A stretch of 64,000 nucleotides of DNA from JBBWZH01 sp035544115 (lineage in GTDB: Bacteria > Actinomycetota > Actinomycetes > Mycobacteriales > CADCTP01), in contig OY970235.1 of NCBI GenBank assembly GCA_963714145.1, positions 4,774,001 through 4,838,000 of the forward strand, written 5' to 3'. The position numbers and the translations under genes were made by a program. Positions within the stretch are counted from its first letter, which is position 1; each line of letters opens with the position of its first letter. Shown here piece after piece: positions 25,961 to 35,002 of this stretch. The notes below the pieces were generated by a model. That model was not told the origin of the DNA and searched no databases. It saw nothing but the letters and a program-made list of their open reading frames with translations.

Positions 25961-27628
25961 TCAGACCCCGACCCGGCGGCGCAGCTCGAAGCCGGCCAGG
26001 TCGGAGTCCAGCGCCGCCTGCATGTGCTTCATGTACGCACCCATGCCGCCCATGAAGAACATCACCGTCACCGGCTTGCCGTCGATGTTCGAGCCGTTGA
26101 TCCAGGAGTTGACCCGCGGGAACAGCGTGCCGCCGGCGATCTCGTCGCACACCCGCATCCACTCGGCCTGGGCGGCCGCGGTCGGCTCGACCGCCTCCAC
26201 GCCGCGCTCGCCCATCATCGCGATCACGCCGGCGATCCAGTCCACCTGCGCCTCGTGCGCCGGCGGCTGGTTGGTGAACGGCCCCATCGGCCCGAAGATC
26301 ATGAACATGTTCGGGAAGCCCGCGGTCATCATGCCCAGGTGTGCCAGCGGCCGGTCCGCCCACGCGTCGGCCAGCCGGACGCCGCCGCGGCCGATCTGCT
26401 CGATCTTCAGCTGGTTGCCGGAGACCGCGTCGAACCCGGTGGCCAGGATGATCACGTCGAGCTCGTACTCCCGCCCGTCGCGGGTGCGCAGCCCGGTCGG
26501 GGTGATCTCGGCGATCGGGTCGGCCCGCACGTCGACCAGCGCGACGTTCTTCCGGTTGTACGTCTCGTAGTAGTAGTCCGCGCAGAGCGGGCGCCGGGCG
26601 TAGAGCTCCGTGGGGGTGAGCGCGCGGGCCGTCTGCGGGTCGGCCACGATCTCGGCGATCTTGGCCTTGATCACGTCGGTGGCCGCGGTGTTGGCGACCA
26701 GGCTGACCCCGACGTCGTTGAACGCCTGGAACATGTAGTGGAAGCCACCGCCGGACTCGTACTGCCTGCGGAACGTGGCCTCCCGCTCGGCCGCGGGCAC
26801 GTCCTCGGCCGCCACCTGGCTCTCGGTGAAGCCGAACGCGGTCACCGACGCCAGCACGCCGCGCCAGTAGTCGGCGTAGTTGTCCTTGATCCACTGCAGG
26901 TACCCGGTGTCGATCGGCCGGTGCTTGGACGGCACCACGTACTGCGCGGTGCGCTGGAAGACAGTGAGGTGGCCGACGACCGGGGCGATGTCGCCGATGA
27001 CCTGGATGCCACTGGAGCCGGTGCCGATCACGCCCACCCGCTTGCCGGCCAGGTCGACGCCCGCGTGCGGCCACCGGGCGGTGTGGTGGATCTCGCCGCG
27101 GAACGACGCCTGCCCCGGGAACTCCGGGATCTTCGTCGCCGACAGCAGCCCGACCCCCTCGATCAGGAACCGGGCCCGGAACGCCTGCCCGCGGTCGGTC
27201 CGCACCGTCCACCGGGCCGCCTCGTCGTCCCAGGCGACGCTGCGCACCTGGGTGTCGAACTGGATGCTGCGGCGCAGGTCGTGCCGGTCGGCGACGTGGT
27301 TGAGGTAGGCCAGGATCTCGGCCTGCCGCGGGTAGCGCTCGGACCAGGCCCAGCTGTCGAACAGCTCCCGGTCGAACGAGTAGCAGTACGCGGTGACCTC
27401 GGTGTCGGAGCGGGCGCCCGGGTAGCGGTTCCACCACCAGGTGCCGCCGACGCCGCCGGCGTTCTCGAACGACTGCACCCGCAGCCCCAGCTCGTCGCGG
27501 AGCTTGTACAGCGCGTACAGCCCGGCGAAGCCGGAGCCGATCACCACCGCGTCGACCTCGGTGGGCTCGGGCCCGGTGCGGCCGGCCGCGGTGAGCCCGG
27601 TGCTGTCGGTCGTCGGAGCCTCGGTCAT
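25961..27628 (-). CDS. Baeyer-Villiger monooxygenase, type I
   Basis: The 555-residue product has two Rossmann motifs, GSGFAGLYALYKL for FAD and GTGSSGIQVIGDI for NADPH. Between them lies the type I BVMO fingerprint FRGEIHHTARWP, which fits FxGxxxHxxxWP exactly. Such enzymes insert oxygen next to a ketone to give an ester or lactone. Length and the GGTWWWNRYPG motif match the cyclohexanone/phenylacetone monooxygenase group. GGGAGACG precedes ATG 27628. The neighbouring dehydrogenases and CoA ligase fit ketone catabolism. Confidence 0.95.
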   Translation of the reverse strand: MTEAPTTDSTGLTAAGRTGPEPTEVDAVVIGSGFAGLYALYKLRDELGLRVQSFENAGGVGGTWWWNRYPGARSDTEVTAYCYSFDRELFDSWAWSERYPRQAEILAYLNHVADRHDLRRSIQFDTQVRSVAWDDEAARWTVRTDRGQAFRARFLIEGVGLLSATKIPEFPGQASFRGEIHHTARWPHAGVDLAGKRVGVIGTGSSGIQVIGDIAPVVGHLTVFQRTAQYVVPSKHRPIDTGYLQWIKDNYADYWRGVLASVTAFGFTESQVAAEDVPAAEREATFRRQYESGGGFHYMFQAFNDVGVSLVANTAATDVIKAKIAEIVADPQTARALTPTELYARRPLCADYYYETYNRKNVALVDVRADPIAEITPTGLRTRDGREYELDVIILATGFDAVSGNQLKIEQIGRGGVRLADAWADRPLAHLGMMTAGFPNMFMIFGPMGPFTNQPPAHEAQVDWIAGVIAMMGERGVEAVEPTAAAQAEWMRVCDEIAGGTLFPRVNSWINGSNIDGKPVTVMFFMGGMGAYMKHMQAALDSDLAGFELRRRVGV

Positions 27629-27661
27629 CTCTGCGTCTCCCGTCCGGTTACGGCGTCCGGG

Positions 27662-28786
27662 TCATCGTGGGAGCGGCGCGGCCGGGCCGAGTGTCCTAAA
27701 TCCGGACGCGGGCGGGACGGTCAGCCGCTCCACCCGGCCGATCGCGGCGGTGACGGCCGCGGCGTCGACCGGGACCGGGAGGTTGCGGATGTGCGGGGCG
27801 GCCAGCGCCAGCCGGGCGATCCCGGCCAGCTCCGCGCCGGTGGGGTCGGGCAGGCCGAGCTCCGCCAGGGTGACCGGCAGGCCGGTGTCGCGCAGGAACC
27901 CCGCCACCTCCGCCAGTTCGGGCCGGCCCTCGGCGGCGAGTTGGACGAGCGTGCCCCAGGCGACCTGGCAGCCGTGCGGGGCGGTGCCGGCGCCGCGGGC
28001 ATCCATCAGGCCGCGGGTGAGCGAGTGCGCCAGCGACAGGCCGCCGTTCTCGAAGCCCAGCCCGCTCATCAGCACGGTCGCCTCGATCACCGCCTCCAGC
28101 TCGGCGCTGACCTCGCCGCGGCCGGCCGCGGCCAGCGCGGCCACCGCGTGCGCGCGCAGTGTCCGGTAGCAGGCGTCGGCGATCGCCAGCCCGGTCAGCA
28201 GCGGGCGGCCGCCGACCGGGGTGCCGCCGGTGCCGTCCCGGCAGCCCTCGGCTTCGAACTTCTTCGCCACCGCGTCGCCGATCCCGGACCGCAGCAGCGC
28301 GACCGGCGCGGCGGCGATCACCGCGGTGTCGACGACGACGAGATCCGGGTGCTGCGGCAGCCGGTCGACCGCGACCAGCCGGTGGCTCTCGTCGTACATC
28401 GCGATGGCCGCGCTGGCCGGACTGTCGTTCGAGGCGGCCGTCGGCACCGTGACGACCGGCAGACGCAGTGCCAGCGCGACCGCCTTGCCGGCGTCCAGCG
28501 ATTTGCCGCCGCCGATGCCGACCGCGACGGCGGGGTCACGGCCGCCGAGCGAGCCGACCAGCGCGCCGACCCGGTCGTAGGTCAGCTCGCCGTCGAGCAC
28601 CCGCAGCTGCGGGCGCAGCCCGGCCAGGCCGAGCGCCCGCCGCAGCCGGTCCCCGAACAGCCGCATGACCGTGGCGTCGGCGACGACGACCGGCACCGGC
28701 CCGTACGGTGCGAGCAGCTCGCCGAGCCGGTCCAGCAGACCGGCGCCCTGGACGTACCGCCGCGGTCCGGCGAACACCCGCGTCAC
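27662..28786 (-). CDS. Glycerol dehydrogenase-like iron/zinc alcohol dehydrogenase
   Basis: A 374-residue family III alcohol dehydrogenase of the GldA type. Nucleotide binding is in VGIGGGKSLDAGKAVA, and metal ligands lie in RSGIGDAVAKKFEAE, LAHSLTRGL and APHGCQVAWG. Family members interconvert glycerol or 1,2-diols and ketols. GTG 28786 starts the usual RVFAGPRRYVQG opening. It sits between the transketolase and BVMO genes on the same strand, so it probably supplies or consumes a ketol for one of them. Confidence 0.9.
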   Translation of the reverse strand: MTRVFAGPRRYVQGAGLLDRLGELLAPYGPVPVVVADATVMRLFGDRLRRALGLAGLRPQLRVLDGELTYDRVGALVGSLGGRDPAVAVGIGGGKSLDAGKAVALALRLPVVTVPTAASNDSPASAAIAMYDESHRLVAVDRLPQHPDLVVVDTAVIAAAPVALLRSGIGDAVAKKFEAEGCRDGTGGTPVGGRPLLTGLAIADACYRTLRAHAVAALAAAGRGEVSAELEAVIEATVLMSGLGFENGGLSLAHSLTRGLMDARGAGTAPHGCQVAWGTLVQLAAEGRPELAEVAGFLRDTGLPVTLAELGLPDPTGAELAGIARLALAAPHIRNLPVPVDAAAVTAAIGRVERLTVPPASGFRTLGPAAPLPR

Positions 28787-28829
28787 GAGGTGGCCGCCGC
28801 GGCGCGGGGGCGGTCGCCGGGCGGCACCG

Positions 28830-29813
28830 TCACGTGCCGTCGACCAGGGCGCGGACGAACCGGGGGAGGTCCAGGCCGTACCTGGCCTCCAGGTACTCCT
28901 GGGAGCCGCACTCGAAGAAGCTGTCGGCCAGGCCGATGCGGATCAGCGGGCGCAGCAGCCCGGCGTCGTAGAGCGCCTCGATCACCAGGGTGGCCAGCCC
29001 GCCGGAGGTCTTGTGGTTCTCCGCCACCACCAGCCGGTCGTACCGGCCGGCGAAGGCCAGCACGCCGGCGCGGTCGAACGGTTTGATCGTCGGCACGTGC
29101 AGGACGCCGGCCTGGACGCCCCGCTCGGCGGCCGCCCGGGCCGCGGCCAGTGCGCGCGCGGTGAGCTGGCCGGTCGCGATGACCCCGACGCCGGAGCCGG
29201 CCCGCAGCTCGGCCGCCCGGCCCAGCCGGAACGCGTAGTCCGCGCCCAGCTCGACCGGGACCTCGCCGCGCAGCAGCCGCACGTACACCGTGCCGGGGAT
29301 GTCGGCGACGGCGCGGACCACCTGCTTGAGCTCGGTCGCGTCGCACGGATCGATCACGGTCAGCCCGGCGATGCCGCGCATCATCGCGAGATCCTCGGTG
29401 GCCTGGTGGGTGGCGCCGTAGCCGTTGGTCAGCCCCGGCATGCCAGCGAAGATCTTCACCGCCGCCCCGGAGTGCGCGGCGGCGATCGCCACGAAGTCGT
29501 ACGCGCGGCGGGTGACGAACGCCGCGTACGTCGTGCAGTAGGCGATCTTGCCGGTCTTGGCCAGGCCGGCCGCGGTCGCGACCAGGCTCTGCTCGGCCAT
29601 GCCGACGTCGAAGTACCGCCGCGGGTGCGCGTCCCGGAACGGCAGGATGTCGCTGTAGCGGCCCATGTCCGCGGTGAGCGCGACCACCTCCGGGCGCTGC
29701 GCGGCCAGCTCGGCCAGCGCGTGCCCGAACGGCGCCCGCTCGGTCCGCTGGCCGGGCAGCTCGACCAGCTCGCCCATCCCCCGGGTACGCCCCGGCCCGC
29801 TCGGGCGGGTCAC
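28830..29813 (-). CDS. Transketolase, C-terminal subunit
   Basis: A 327-residue split-transketolase beta chain holding the pyrimidine and C-terminal domains (VVALTADMGRY, RYFDVGMAEQSLVATAAGLA with the catalytic Glu, and PFDRAGVLAFAGRYDRLVVAENH). GTG 29813 overlaps the stop of the N-terminal subunit as GTGA, so the two chains are co-translated. Split transketolases of this kind often act on unusual sugars rather than in the pentose-phosphate core pathway (family knowledge). Confidence 0.92.
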   Translation of the reverse strand: MTRPSGPGRTRGMGELVELPGQRTERAPFGHALAELAAQRPEVVALTADMGRYSDILPFRDAHPRRYFDVGMAEQSLVATAAGLAKTGKIAYCTTYAAFVTRRAYDFVAIAAAHSGAAVKIFAGMPGLTNGYGATHQATEDLAMMRGIAGLTVIDPCDATELKQVVRAVADIPGTVYVRLLRGEVPVELGADYAFRLGRAAELRAGSGVGVIATGQLTARALAAARAAAERGVQAGVLHVPTIKPFDRAGVLAFAGRYDRLVVAENHKTSGGLATLVIEALYDAGLLRPLIRIGLADSFFECGSQEYLEARYGLDLPRFVRALVDGT

Positions 29814-30643
29814 CGGCCGGCCGCCAGCTCGGCCAGGGCGAGCCGCCACTCGGCGGCCGAGATGCGGACGAAGTGCGCCCGCGGGCGGGCCGCCAGGGAC
29901 GGGACGCCGGCGCCCGGGGTGGTGCGCATGACCACAGCCTTGGGCCGGCCGTCCGGCGCCCGGCACCGGGACAGCGCCGCCGCGAGCGCGGCCGGGTCGT
30001 TGCCGTCCACTTCGGACACGTCCCAGCCGAAGGCGGCCCACTTGCCGGCCACCGGCTCGACGGCGACGGTCACCGGGCCGTCGGCCTGGACGCCGTTGCA
30101 GTCGACCAGCGCGACCAGGTTGTCGCAGCCGAAGGTGCTGGCGGCCATCGCGGACTCCCAGGTCGAGCCCTCCTCCAGCTCGCCGTCGGACAGCTCGCAG
30201 AAGACCCGGGACGGCCGGCCGTCCAGCCGCAGCCCCAGCGCCATGCCGACCGCCTGGCCCAGCCCCTGGCCGAGCGAGCCGCCGACGACCTCGACCCCCG
30301 GGGTGGTGTCGAACGTGCTCATCGGCAGCGCCGACCCGTCCAGGCCGTAGCTGGGCAGCTCCGCCGGGTCCAGGTAGCCGGCCTCGGCCAGCACCGCGTA
30401 CATGGCCAGCGAGTAGTGCCCGGTCGACAGCACGAAGCGGTCCCGGTCCGGCCAGTCCGGCCGGGCCGGGTCGTGCCGCAGCTCGCCGAAGTAGAGGACG
30501 GCCAGGCAGTCGGCGATCGCCAGGCCCTGCGCGATGTAGCCCTCGCCCTTGTCCCGGGTCATCTCCAGCATCGACCGGCGAAGGCGATATGCCCGATCCC
30601 GCAGGTCAGACACGTCCACCGGCCGGCTGTCGGACACAGACAT
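29810..30643 (-). CDS. Transketolase, N-terminal subunit
   Basis: The 277-residue alpha chain contains the thiamine-diphosphate-binding domain (FVLSTGHYSLAMYAVL, EVVGGSLGQGLGQAVGMALG, and the metal motif ELSDGELEEGSTWESA). It heads the operon running to 24381. ATG 30643 has a GGGTGGGG stretch just upstream; GTG 30649 is possible. A 17-bp palindrome at 30685-30701 lies about 40 bases upstream, and the regulator gene is divergent. Confidence 0.92.
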   Translation of the reverse strand: MSVSDSRPVDVSDLRDRAYRLRRSMLEMTRDKGEGYIAQGLAIADCLAVLYFGELRHDPARPDWPDRDRFVLSTGHYSLAMYAVLAEAGYLDPAELPSYGLDGSALPMSTFDTTPGVEVVGGSLGQGLGQAVGMALGLRLDGRPSRVFCELSDGELEEGSTWESAMAASTFGCDNLVALVDCNGVQADGPVTVAVEPVAGKWAAFGWDVSEVDGNDPAALAAALSRCRAPDGRPKAVVMRTTPGAGVPSLAARPRAHFVRISAAEWRLALAELAAGR

Positions 30644-30684
30644 CCCCACCCGCAGGAGAATCCCCCCAGCCGCAGGCGCATCGG

Positions 30685-30701
30685 TGTAGCGGTTTGGGAC
30701 A
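30685..30701 (-). promoter_or_regulatory. 17-bp palindrome, candidate operator site 1
   Basis: Minus-strand TGTCCCAAACCGCTACA lies in the divergent region between the transketolase operon and the Fis-type regulator. It shares TGTCCCAA and the terminal ACA/ACG arm with sites at 43851 and 44794. Confidence 0.6.
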
Positions 30702-30728
30702 TGACCCAGCCGCGGTCGTTACGGCGAT

Positions 30729-30754
30729 GTGTAATGCAAACCACGCTTGTAATG
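30729..30754 (+). promoter_or_regulatory. Direct repeat of TGTAATGC, 18-bp period
   Basis: Two identical octamers (30729-30736 and 30747-30754) lie 33 bases upstream of the regulator start. Spacing close to two helical turns suits tandem binding of a dimer, perhaps autoregulation of the Fis-type regulator, or a -35/-10 region. Confidence 0.4.
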
Positions 30755-30786
30755 CGCCGCACAGGACGTCGAACGGAGGCGTCACC

Positions 30787-32589
30787 GTGAGCCAGCTCCG
30801 AGCCGTACAGATCGCCCGTGACCACCTGCTCTCCGAGGGGCGGCTGCCCGAGCACCTGGCCCGCGCGGTCCGGCCGTCCGTGCTGGCGTCCTGGCGCCGG
30901 TCGGTGCTCGGTGGTGCCCGGCCGGACGCGGCGCTCGCCTACCGCGGCGAGAGCCACGTCACGACCGCCCTGCGGCTGGCCGCCGAGCCGGTGCTCGGCC
31001 AGCTGGCCGAGCGGCTGCGCGGGCTGCAGGCCGGCGTGCTGCTGGCCGACGCGGAGGCCAACGTGGTGCAGCGCTGGGTCGCGGACACCTCCATCCGGCC
31101 GCTGCTGGACCGGATCAACTCCGACGCCGGCTTCAACATCGCCGAGGACCTGGTCGGCACGAACGGGGTCGGCTCGGTGATCGAGCACGGCGGCCCGCTG
31201 CAGATCTCCGGCCCGGAGCACCTGGCCACCGCGCTGCACCTGTTCACCTGCGTCGGCGTCCCGATCCACCACCCGATCACCCGCCGGCTGGAGGGCGTCA
31301 TCACGATGTCCTGCCGGGCGAACGCCGCCAACCCGCTGCTCACCCCGCTGATGACCAGCACCGCGCAGGAGATCGAACACCGGATCCTGGACCAGGCCTC
31401 GGTGGTCGAGCGGCAGCTGCTGGACGAGTACCTGGTGGCGGTCAGCGCCCGCCGCGGCCCGATCGCGGCGGTCGGCCCGGACATCCTGATGGCCGGGCCG
31501 AAGGTGACCGAGCTGCTGGAGGGGATCGACCAGGCGCTGCTGTGGGAGTACGTCCGGGCGGTCGCCACCGGCTCGCGCGGGGACGGCGCGGAGTACGGGC
31601 TGTCGCCGGAGCGGTTCCGGATCGCCCGGTGCCAGCCGATCGAGCGGGACGGCACCGTGGTCGGGGCGCTGGTCGAGTTCGAGGTGCCGCGGGACGACCG
31701 GCGGGAGCCCCGGCCGGCGCCGGCCACCGGCCGGGCCGCGCTGGCGCTGCCCGGCAAGAGCGCCGCGCTGACGCAGACGGTGTCGCTGGCCACCCGGCTC
31801 GGTGCCAAGCAGGTGCCGATCCTGATCGAGGGCGAGCCCGGGGTCGGCAAGCTGTCGCTGGCCCGCGCGGTGCTGGCCAGCGCCGAGATCGACCCGGTGC
31901 GGGTCACCACGATCGACGCGGCCGGAGGCTGGGCCGGCGCCGGCCGGTTCGTCAACGTGCTGCTGCGCGAGATCGAACTGCGGCCGGACGCGGTGGTGCT
32001 GCGGCACCTGGAGTCGCTCAGCGCCGACGCCGCCGCGGCCAGCGCGTCCATCCTCGAGGAGGTGATCGGCAGCGACTGGAGCCCGCGGCTGCTCGCCACC
32101 CTGACCAGCTCGCCGCAGCAGCCGGTCAGCCCGTACCTGCGCCGGCTGATCGACACGATCGGGGTGGGCCGGGTGGTGCTGCCGCCGCTTCGGAACCGGC
32201 GCGAGGACATCGGCCCGGCCGCGGTCGCGCTGCTGGCCAAGCACCGCGGCGACAAGACGGTCGTGCTGTCCGCCGCGGCGCTGCGGTGCCTGGTGCGGGC
32301 GCCGTGGCCGGGCAACCTGCGCCAGCTCGATGCCTGCATGCGCAGCCTGGTGTCGACCACGGTCGGCGCCGAGATCCGGCCCGAGCACCTGCCGGTGGAG
32401 CTGCAGAGCACCACGCAGAAGCGGCAGCTGACCGCGATGGAGGAGCTGGAGCTGAACGCGATCCTGGAAGCGCTGCGCCGGCACAACGGCAACAAGCAGG
32501 CGGCGGCGCTGTCGATCGGGGTCTCCCGCTCGACCCTCTACCGCAAGCTCCAGTCCTACCACCTGGACCCGGACAAGGCGTACTACTGA
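30787..32589 (+). CDS. AcoR-like GAF/AAA+/Fis transcriptional regulator
   Basis: The 600-residue product has an N-terminal GAF-like sensor (about 60-230, with GLQAGVLLADAEANVVQRW, DLVGTNGVGS and FTCVGVPIHHP) and a AAA+ domain (about 320-520, Walker A in GEPGVGKLS). A C-terminal Fis helix-turn-helix reads NGNKQAAALSIGVSRSTLYR. The sigma-54-contacting GAFTGA loop is absent, as expected in actinobacteria, so it probably acts with the housekeeping sigma. GTG 30787 follows GGAGG. It lies between the two catabolic operons and is the likely reader of the 17-bp palindromes. Its 3' end overlaps the convergent gene by seven bases. Confidence 0.9.
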   Translation: MSQLRAVQIARDHLLSEGRLPEHLARAVRPSVLASWRRSVLGGARPDAALAYRGESHVTTALRLAAEPVLGQLAERLRGLQAGVLLADAEANVVQRWVADTSIRPLLDRINSDAGFNIAEDLVGTNGVGSVIEHGGPLQISGPEHLATALHLFTCVGVPIHHPITRRLEGVITMSCRANAANPLLTPLMTSTAQEIEHRILDQASVVERQLLDEYLVAVSARRGPIAAVGPDILMAGPKVTELLEGIDQALLWEYVRAVATGSRGDGAEYGLSPERFRIARCQPIERDGTVVGALVEFEVPRDDRREPRPAPATGRAALALPGKSAALTQTVSLATRLGAKQVPILIEGEPGVGKLSLARAVLASAEIDPVRVTTIDAAGGWAGAGRFVNVLLREIELRPDAVVLRHLESLSADAAAASASILEEVIGSDWSPRLLATLTSSPQQPVSPYLRRLIDTIGVGRVVLPPLRNRREDIGPAAVALLAKHRGDKTVVLSAAALRCLVRAPWPGNLRQLDACMRSLVSTTVGAEIRPEHLPVELQSTTQKRQLTAMEELELNAILEALRRHNGNKQAAALSIGVSRSTLYRKLQSYHLDPDKAYY

Positions 32590-34658
32590 GCCGTCAGCAC
32601 CACCGCGTCCACCGCGACGACGCCGTGCCCGGCTGGCAGCAGCATGACCGGGTTCGCGTCGAAACCGGTGACCGATGACCCGCCGGCGACCAGCGCTTCC
32701 GAGGCGGCGACGACCGCGGCCACCCATGCGTCCACATCGGACGGTGGCCGGCCGCGGACGCCGGCCAGCAGCGGGGCGAGCCGCAGCCGGCCGATCGCGG
32801 CGCGCACCTCGGCCGGGGTGCACGGCGCGAGCAGCACTTCGGTGTCCGGGCTGTACTCGACGTGCACCCCGCCGGCGCCGAGCACGATCACCGGTCCGAA
32901 CGCGGGGTCCTGGTGCGCGCCGATCAGCACCTCGTGCAGGCCGGCCACCATCGGCGCGACCAGGTAGCCGTCCAGCGCCAGGCCGTGTCGGCCGGCGGCC
33001 GCCCCGATCCGCCCGGCCGCCGCCACCGCCGCGGCCGCGTCGGCGCAGCCCAGCTCGACCAGCCCGAGGTCGGACTTGTGGCCGGTCGCCGCCGTGCAGC
33101 CCTTCACCACGACCCGATCGGCGGCGAGCCGGGCGAACGCGGTCGCCACCTCCGGCGGCGACCCGACCAGCTCGTGCCGGACGGTCGGGATGCCGAGGCG
33201 GGCCAGCTCGGCCAGGCTGTCCGACTCGTTGCGCGGCACCTGACCCGCGGCCCGTCGCCGGCGCCCGGGGCGCGGCAGCCCGGCCGCGACGCGCATCCGG
33301 CGGCGGTGGGCGAGGTACTGGCCGAGCGCGCCGACCGCGGTCGCCTCGTCCGGGAACACGGCCAGCCCCGCGGCCCGGAACGGCTCGGCCACCCGGGGCT
33401 GCGGCACGGCGAGCACCAGCGGCCGGCCGGCGGCGTAGACGGCCGCGTCGCGGGCGAACCGGGCCACGTCGTAGCCGCGGCCGGCGACCGGGATGCCGAG
33501 CAGGCACGCGTCCACGCCCGGGTCGGCGGCCAGCACCGGCAGCACCCGGCCGAAGATGCCGCTGTCGGTGAGCAGCGCCGCGGTCACGTCGACCGGGTTC
33601 GTCGCGGTCGCGAAGGCGGGCAGCTGCGCCCGCAGCGCGTCGACGGTCGCCGGCGCCAGCGCCGCCAGCCGCAGCCCGGCCGCCTCGGCCGCGTCGGCGG
33701 CGAGCACGCAGACCGCCCCGGAGTTGGACACCACGGCGAGCCGGTCGCCCAGGTCCGGCCAGCCCTGCAGGTATAGCTCGGCGGACCCGACCAGTTCGCT
33801 GACGCTGCCGACCGGCCAGATGCCGATCCGCTCCAGGAACGCGTCCAGCACCCGGCGCTCGGTGGCCAGCGCGCCGGTGTGCGACGCGGCCGCGCGCCGG
33901 CCCGACTCGCTGCGCCCGCCGATCAGCGCCAGCACCGGCACGCCGTTGCGGCGGGACCGGTCGGCGAGGTCGATCAGGTCCTCGGGGTCGCCGACGTTCT
34001 CCAGGTAGAGCAGCAGCAGCCGGACGCCCGGATCGGCCAGCGTCTCGGCGGCCAGCTGGACCGCGGTCACGTCGGCGTCGTTGCCGGTGCCGTGGCAGTA
34101 GCGCACGCCGATGCCGCGCCGGCGCAGCATCCCGTACGGCACCGAGCACATCGCGCCGGACTGGCTGACCACCGCGACCGGGCCGTCGGCGGGCGGTTCC
34201 TCGGTGAACAGCGTCGAGAACGACAGCGTGGCGCCGGAGTCGAAGCAGGCCAGGCCCTGCGAGTTCGGCCCGACCAGCCGCATGCCGGCGGGCCGGGCCG
34301 CGGCGAGCATCTCCGCCTGCTGCCGCCGGCCCTGCGCGGACGGGGTCTCGCCGAAGCCCGCCGACATGACCACGCAGCCGCGCACGCCCATCCCGGCCGC
34401 GGCGGTCACCGCATCGACGGCAGCCTGCCCCGGCACCGCGATCAGCGCCACTTCGGGCACCTCGGGCACCTCGGACAGGGACGGCACGGTCGGCCGGCCC
34501 TGCACGGCCGGCCGGTGCGGGTTGACCGCGAACACCCGGCCGGCGTAGCCGAACTCGCGCAGGTACCGCAGCGGCCGGCCACCGATCTTCTCCGGGTCGT
34601 CGGACGCGCCGACCACCGCGACCGACGCCGGCCGGTGGAAGTAGCCCAGCCCGGTCAC
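32583..34658 (-). CDS. Acyl-CoA synthetase (NDP-forming), alpha-beta fusion
   Basis: A 691-residue single-chain ACD/Pat-like protein. The CoA-binding domain (1-135) includes SVAVVGASDDPEKIGGRPLR. The ligase part (150-440) includes VAVVSQSGAMCSVPYG and the phospho-His region AAASHTGALA. The ATP-grasp domain (about 490-690) includes DRVVVKGCTAATGHKSDLGLV and GPVIVLGAGGVHVEYSPD. It converts an acyl-CoA plus nucleoside diphosphate to acid plus triphosphate, or the reverse. GTG 34658 overlaps the DUF35 gene stop (GTGA). It is the last gene of the operon starting at 43794. Confidence 0.92.
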   Translation of the reverse strand: MTGLGYFHRPASVAVVGASDDPEKIGGRPLRYLREFGYAGRVFAVNPHRPAVQGRPTVPSLSEVPEVPEVALIAVPGQAAVDAVTAAAGMGVRGCVVMSAGFGETPSAQGRRQQAEMLAAARPAGMRLVGPNSQGLACFDSGATLSFSTLFTEEPPADGPVAVVSQSGAMCSVPYGMLRRRGIGVRYCHGTGNDADVTAVQLAAETLADPGVRLLLLYLENVGDPEDLIDLADRSRRNGVPVLALIGGRSESGRRAAASHTGALATERRVLDAFLERIGIWPVGSVSELVGSAELYLQGWPDLGDRLAVVSNSGAVCVLAADAAEAAGLRLAALAPATVDALRAQLPAFATATNPVDVTAALLTDSGIFGRVLPVLAADPGVDACLLGIPVAGRGYDVARFARDAAVYAAGRPLVLAVPQPRVAEPFRAAGLAVFPDEATAVGALGQYLAHRRRMRVAAGLPRPGRRRRAAGQVPRNESDSLAELARLGIPTVRHELVGSPPEVATAFARLAADRVVVKGCTAATGHKSDLGLVELGCADAAAAVAAAGRIGAAAGRHGLALDGYLVAPMVAGLHEVLIGAHQDPAFGPVIVLGAGGVHVEYSPDTEVLLAPCTPAEVRAAIGRLRLAPLLAGVRGRPPSDVDAWVAAVVAASEALVAGGSSVTGFDANPVMLLPAGHGVVAVDAVVLTAQ

Positions 34659-35002
34659 GCCGGCCGCCGGAACGCCGGCGCCAGCGGCGCTCCGGCGTCG
34701 GGACCGGACGGTCCGAAGTGGACCTGGATCCGGTCGCCCGGGCGCAGCCCCGGCTCGGCGTGGCCGAGCACCAGCACGCCCTCGTCCAGCTCGGCCAGCG
34801 CCAGCGCGACCGGCTCGCCGCCGTCCGCGGTCACGTGCAGCCGGGTCGCCGCCACGCACATCCCGGTGCCGGCCGCCGCGGCGCTGCCGTACTCCCGCGA
34901 CCAGCACGACGGGCACCGCTCGTGCGGCAGGTACCACGACGTGCCGCACCGGGCGCAGGTGTGCACCACGATCCGGGCCACCCCGGAGGTCCAGTCGTTC
35001 AC
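34655..35002 (-). CDS. DUF35 zinc-ribbon/OB-fold protein
   Basis: A 115-residue acyl-CoA-associated protein with a rubredoxin-like zinc ribbon (CARCGTSWYLPHERCPSC) followed by an OB-fold. DUF35 proteins pair with SCP-x-type thiolases and deliver or channel acyl-CoA (family knowledge). It is encoded directly after such a thiolase with a GTGA overlap, and before the NDP-forming CoA synthetase with another, so the three are translationally coupled. Confidence 0.92.
   Translation of the reverse strand: MNDWTSGVARIVVHTCARCGTSWYLPHERCPSCWSREYGSAAAAGTGMCVAATRLHVTADGGEPVALALAELDEGVLVLGHAEPGLRPGDRIQVHFGPSGPDAGAPLAPAFRRPA

Noticed and set aside
24318..26570. Very long plus-strand ORF opposite the CoA ligase and monooxygenase
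   Set aside because: Antisense shadow of two strongly supported minus-strand genes; Arg/Gly/Val-rich composition and no motif.
30559..34149. 1196-codon minus-strand ORF across the regulator
   Set aside because: It runs through three frames of real genes and has no domain pattern.
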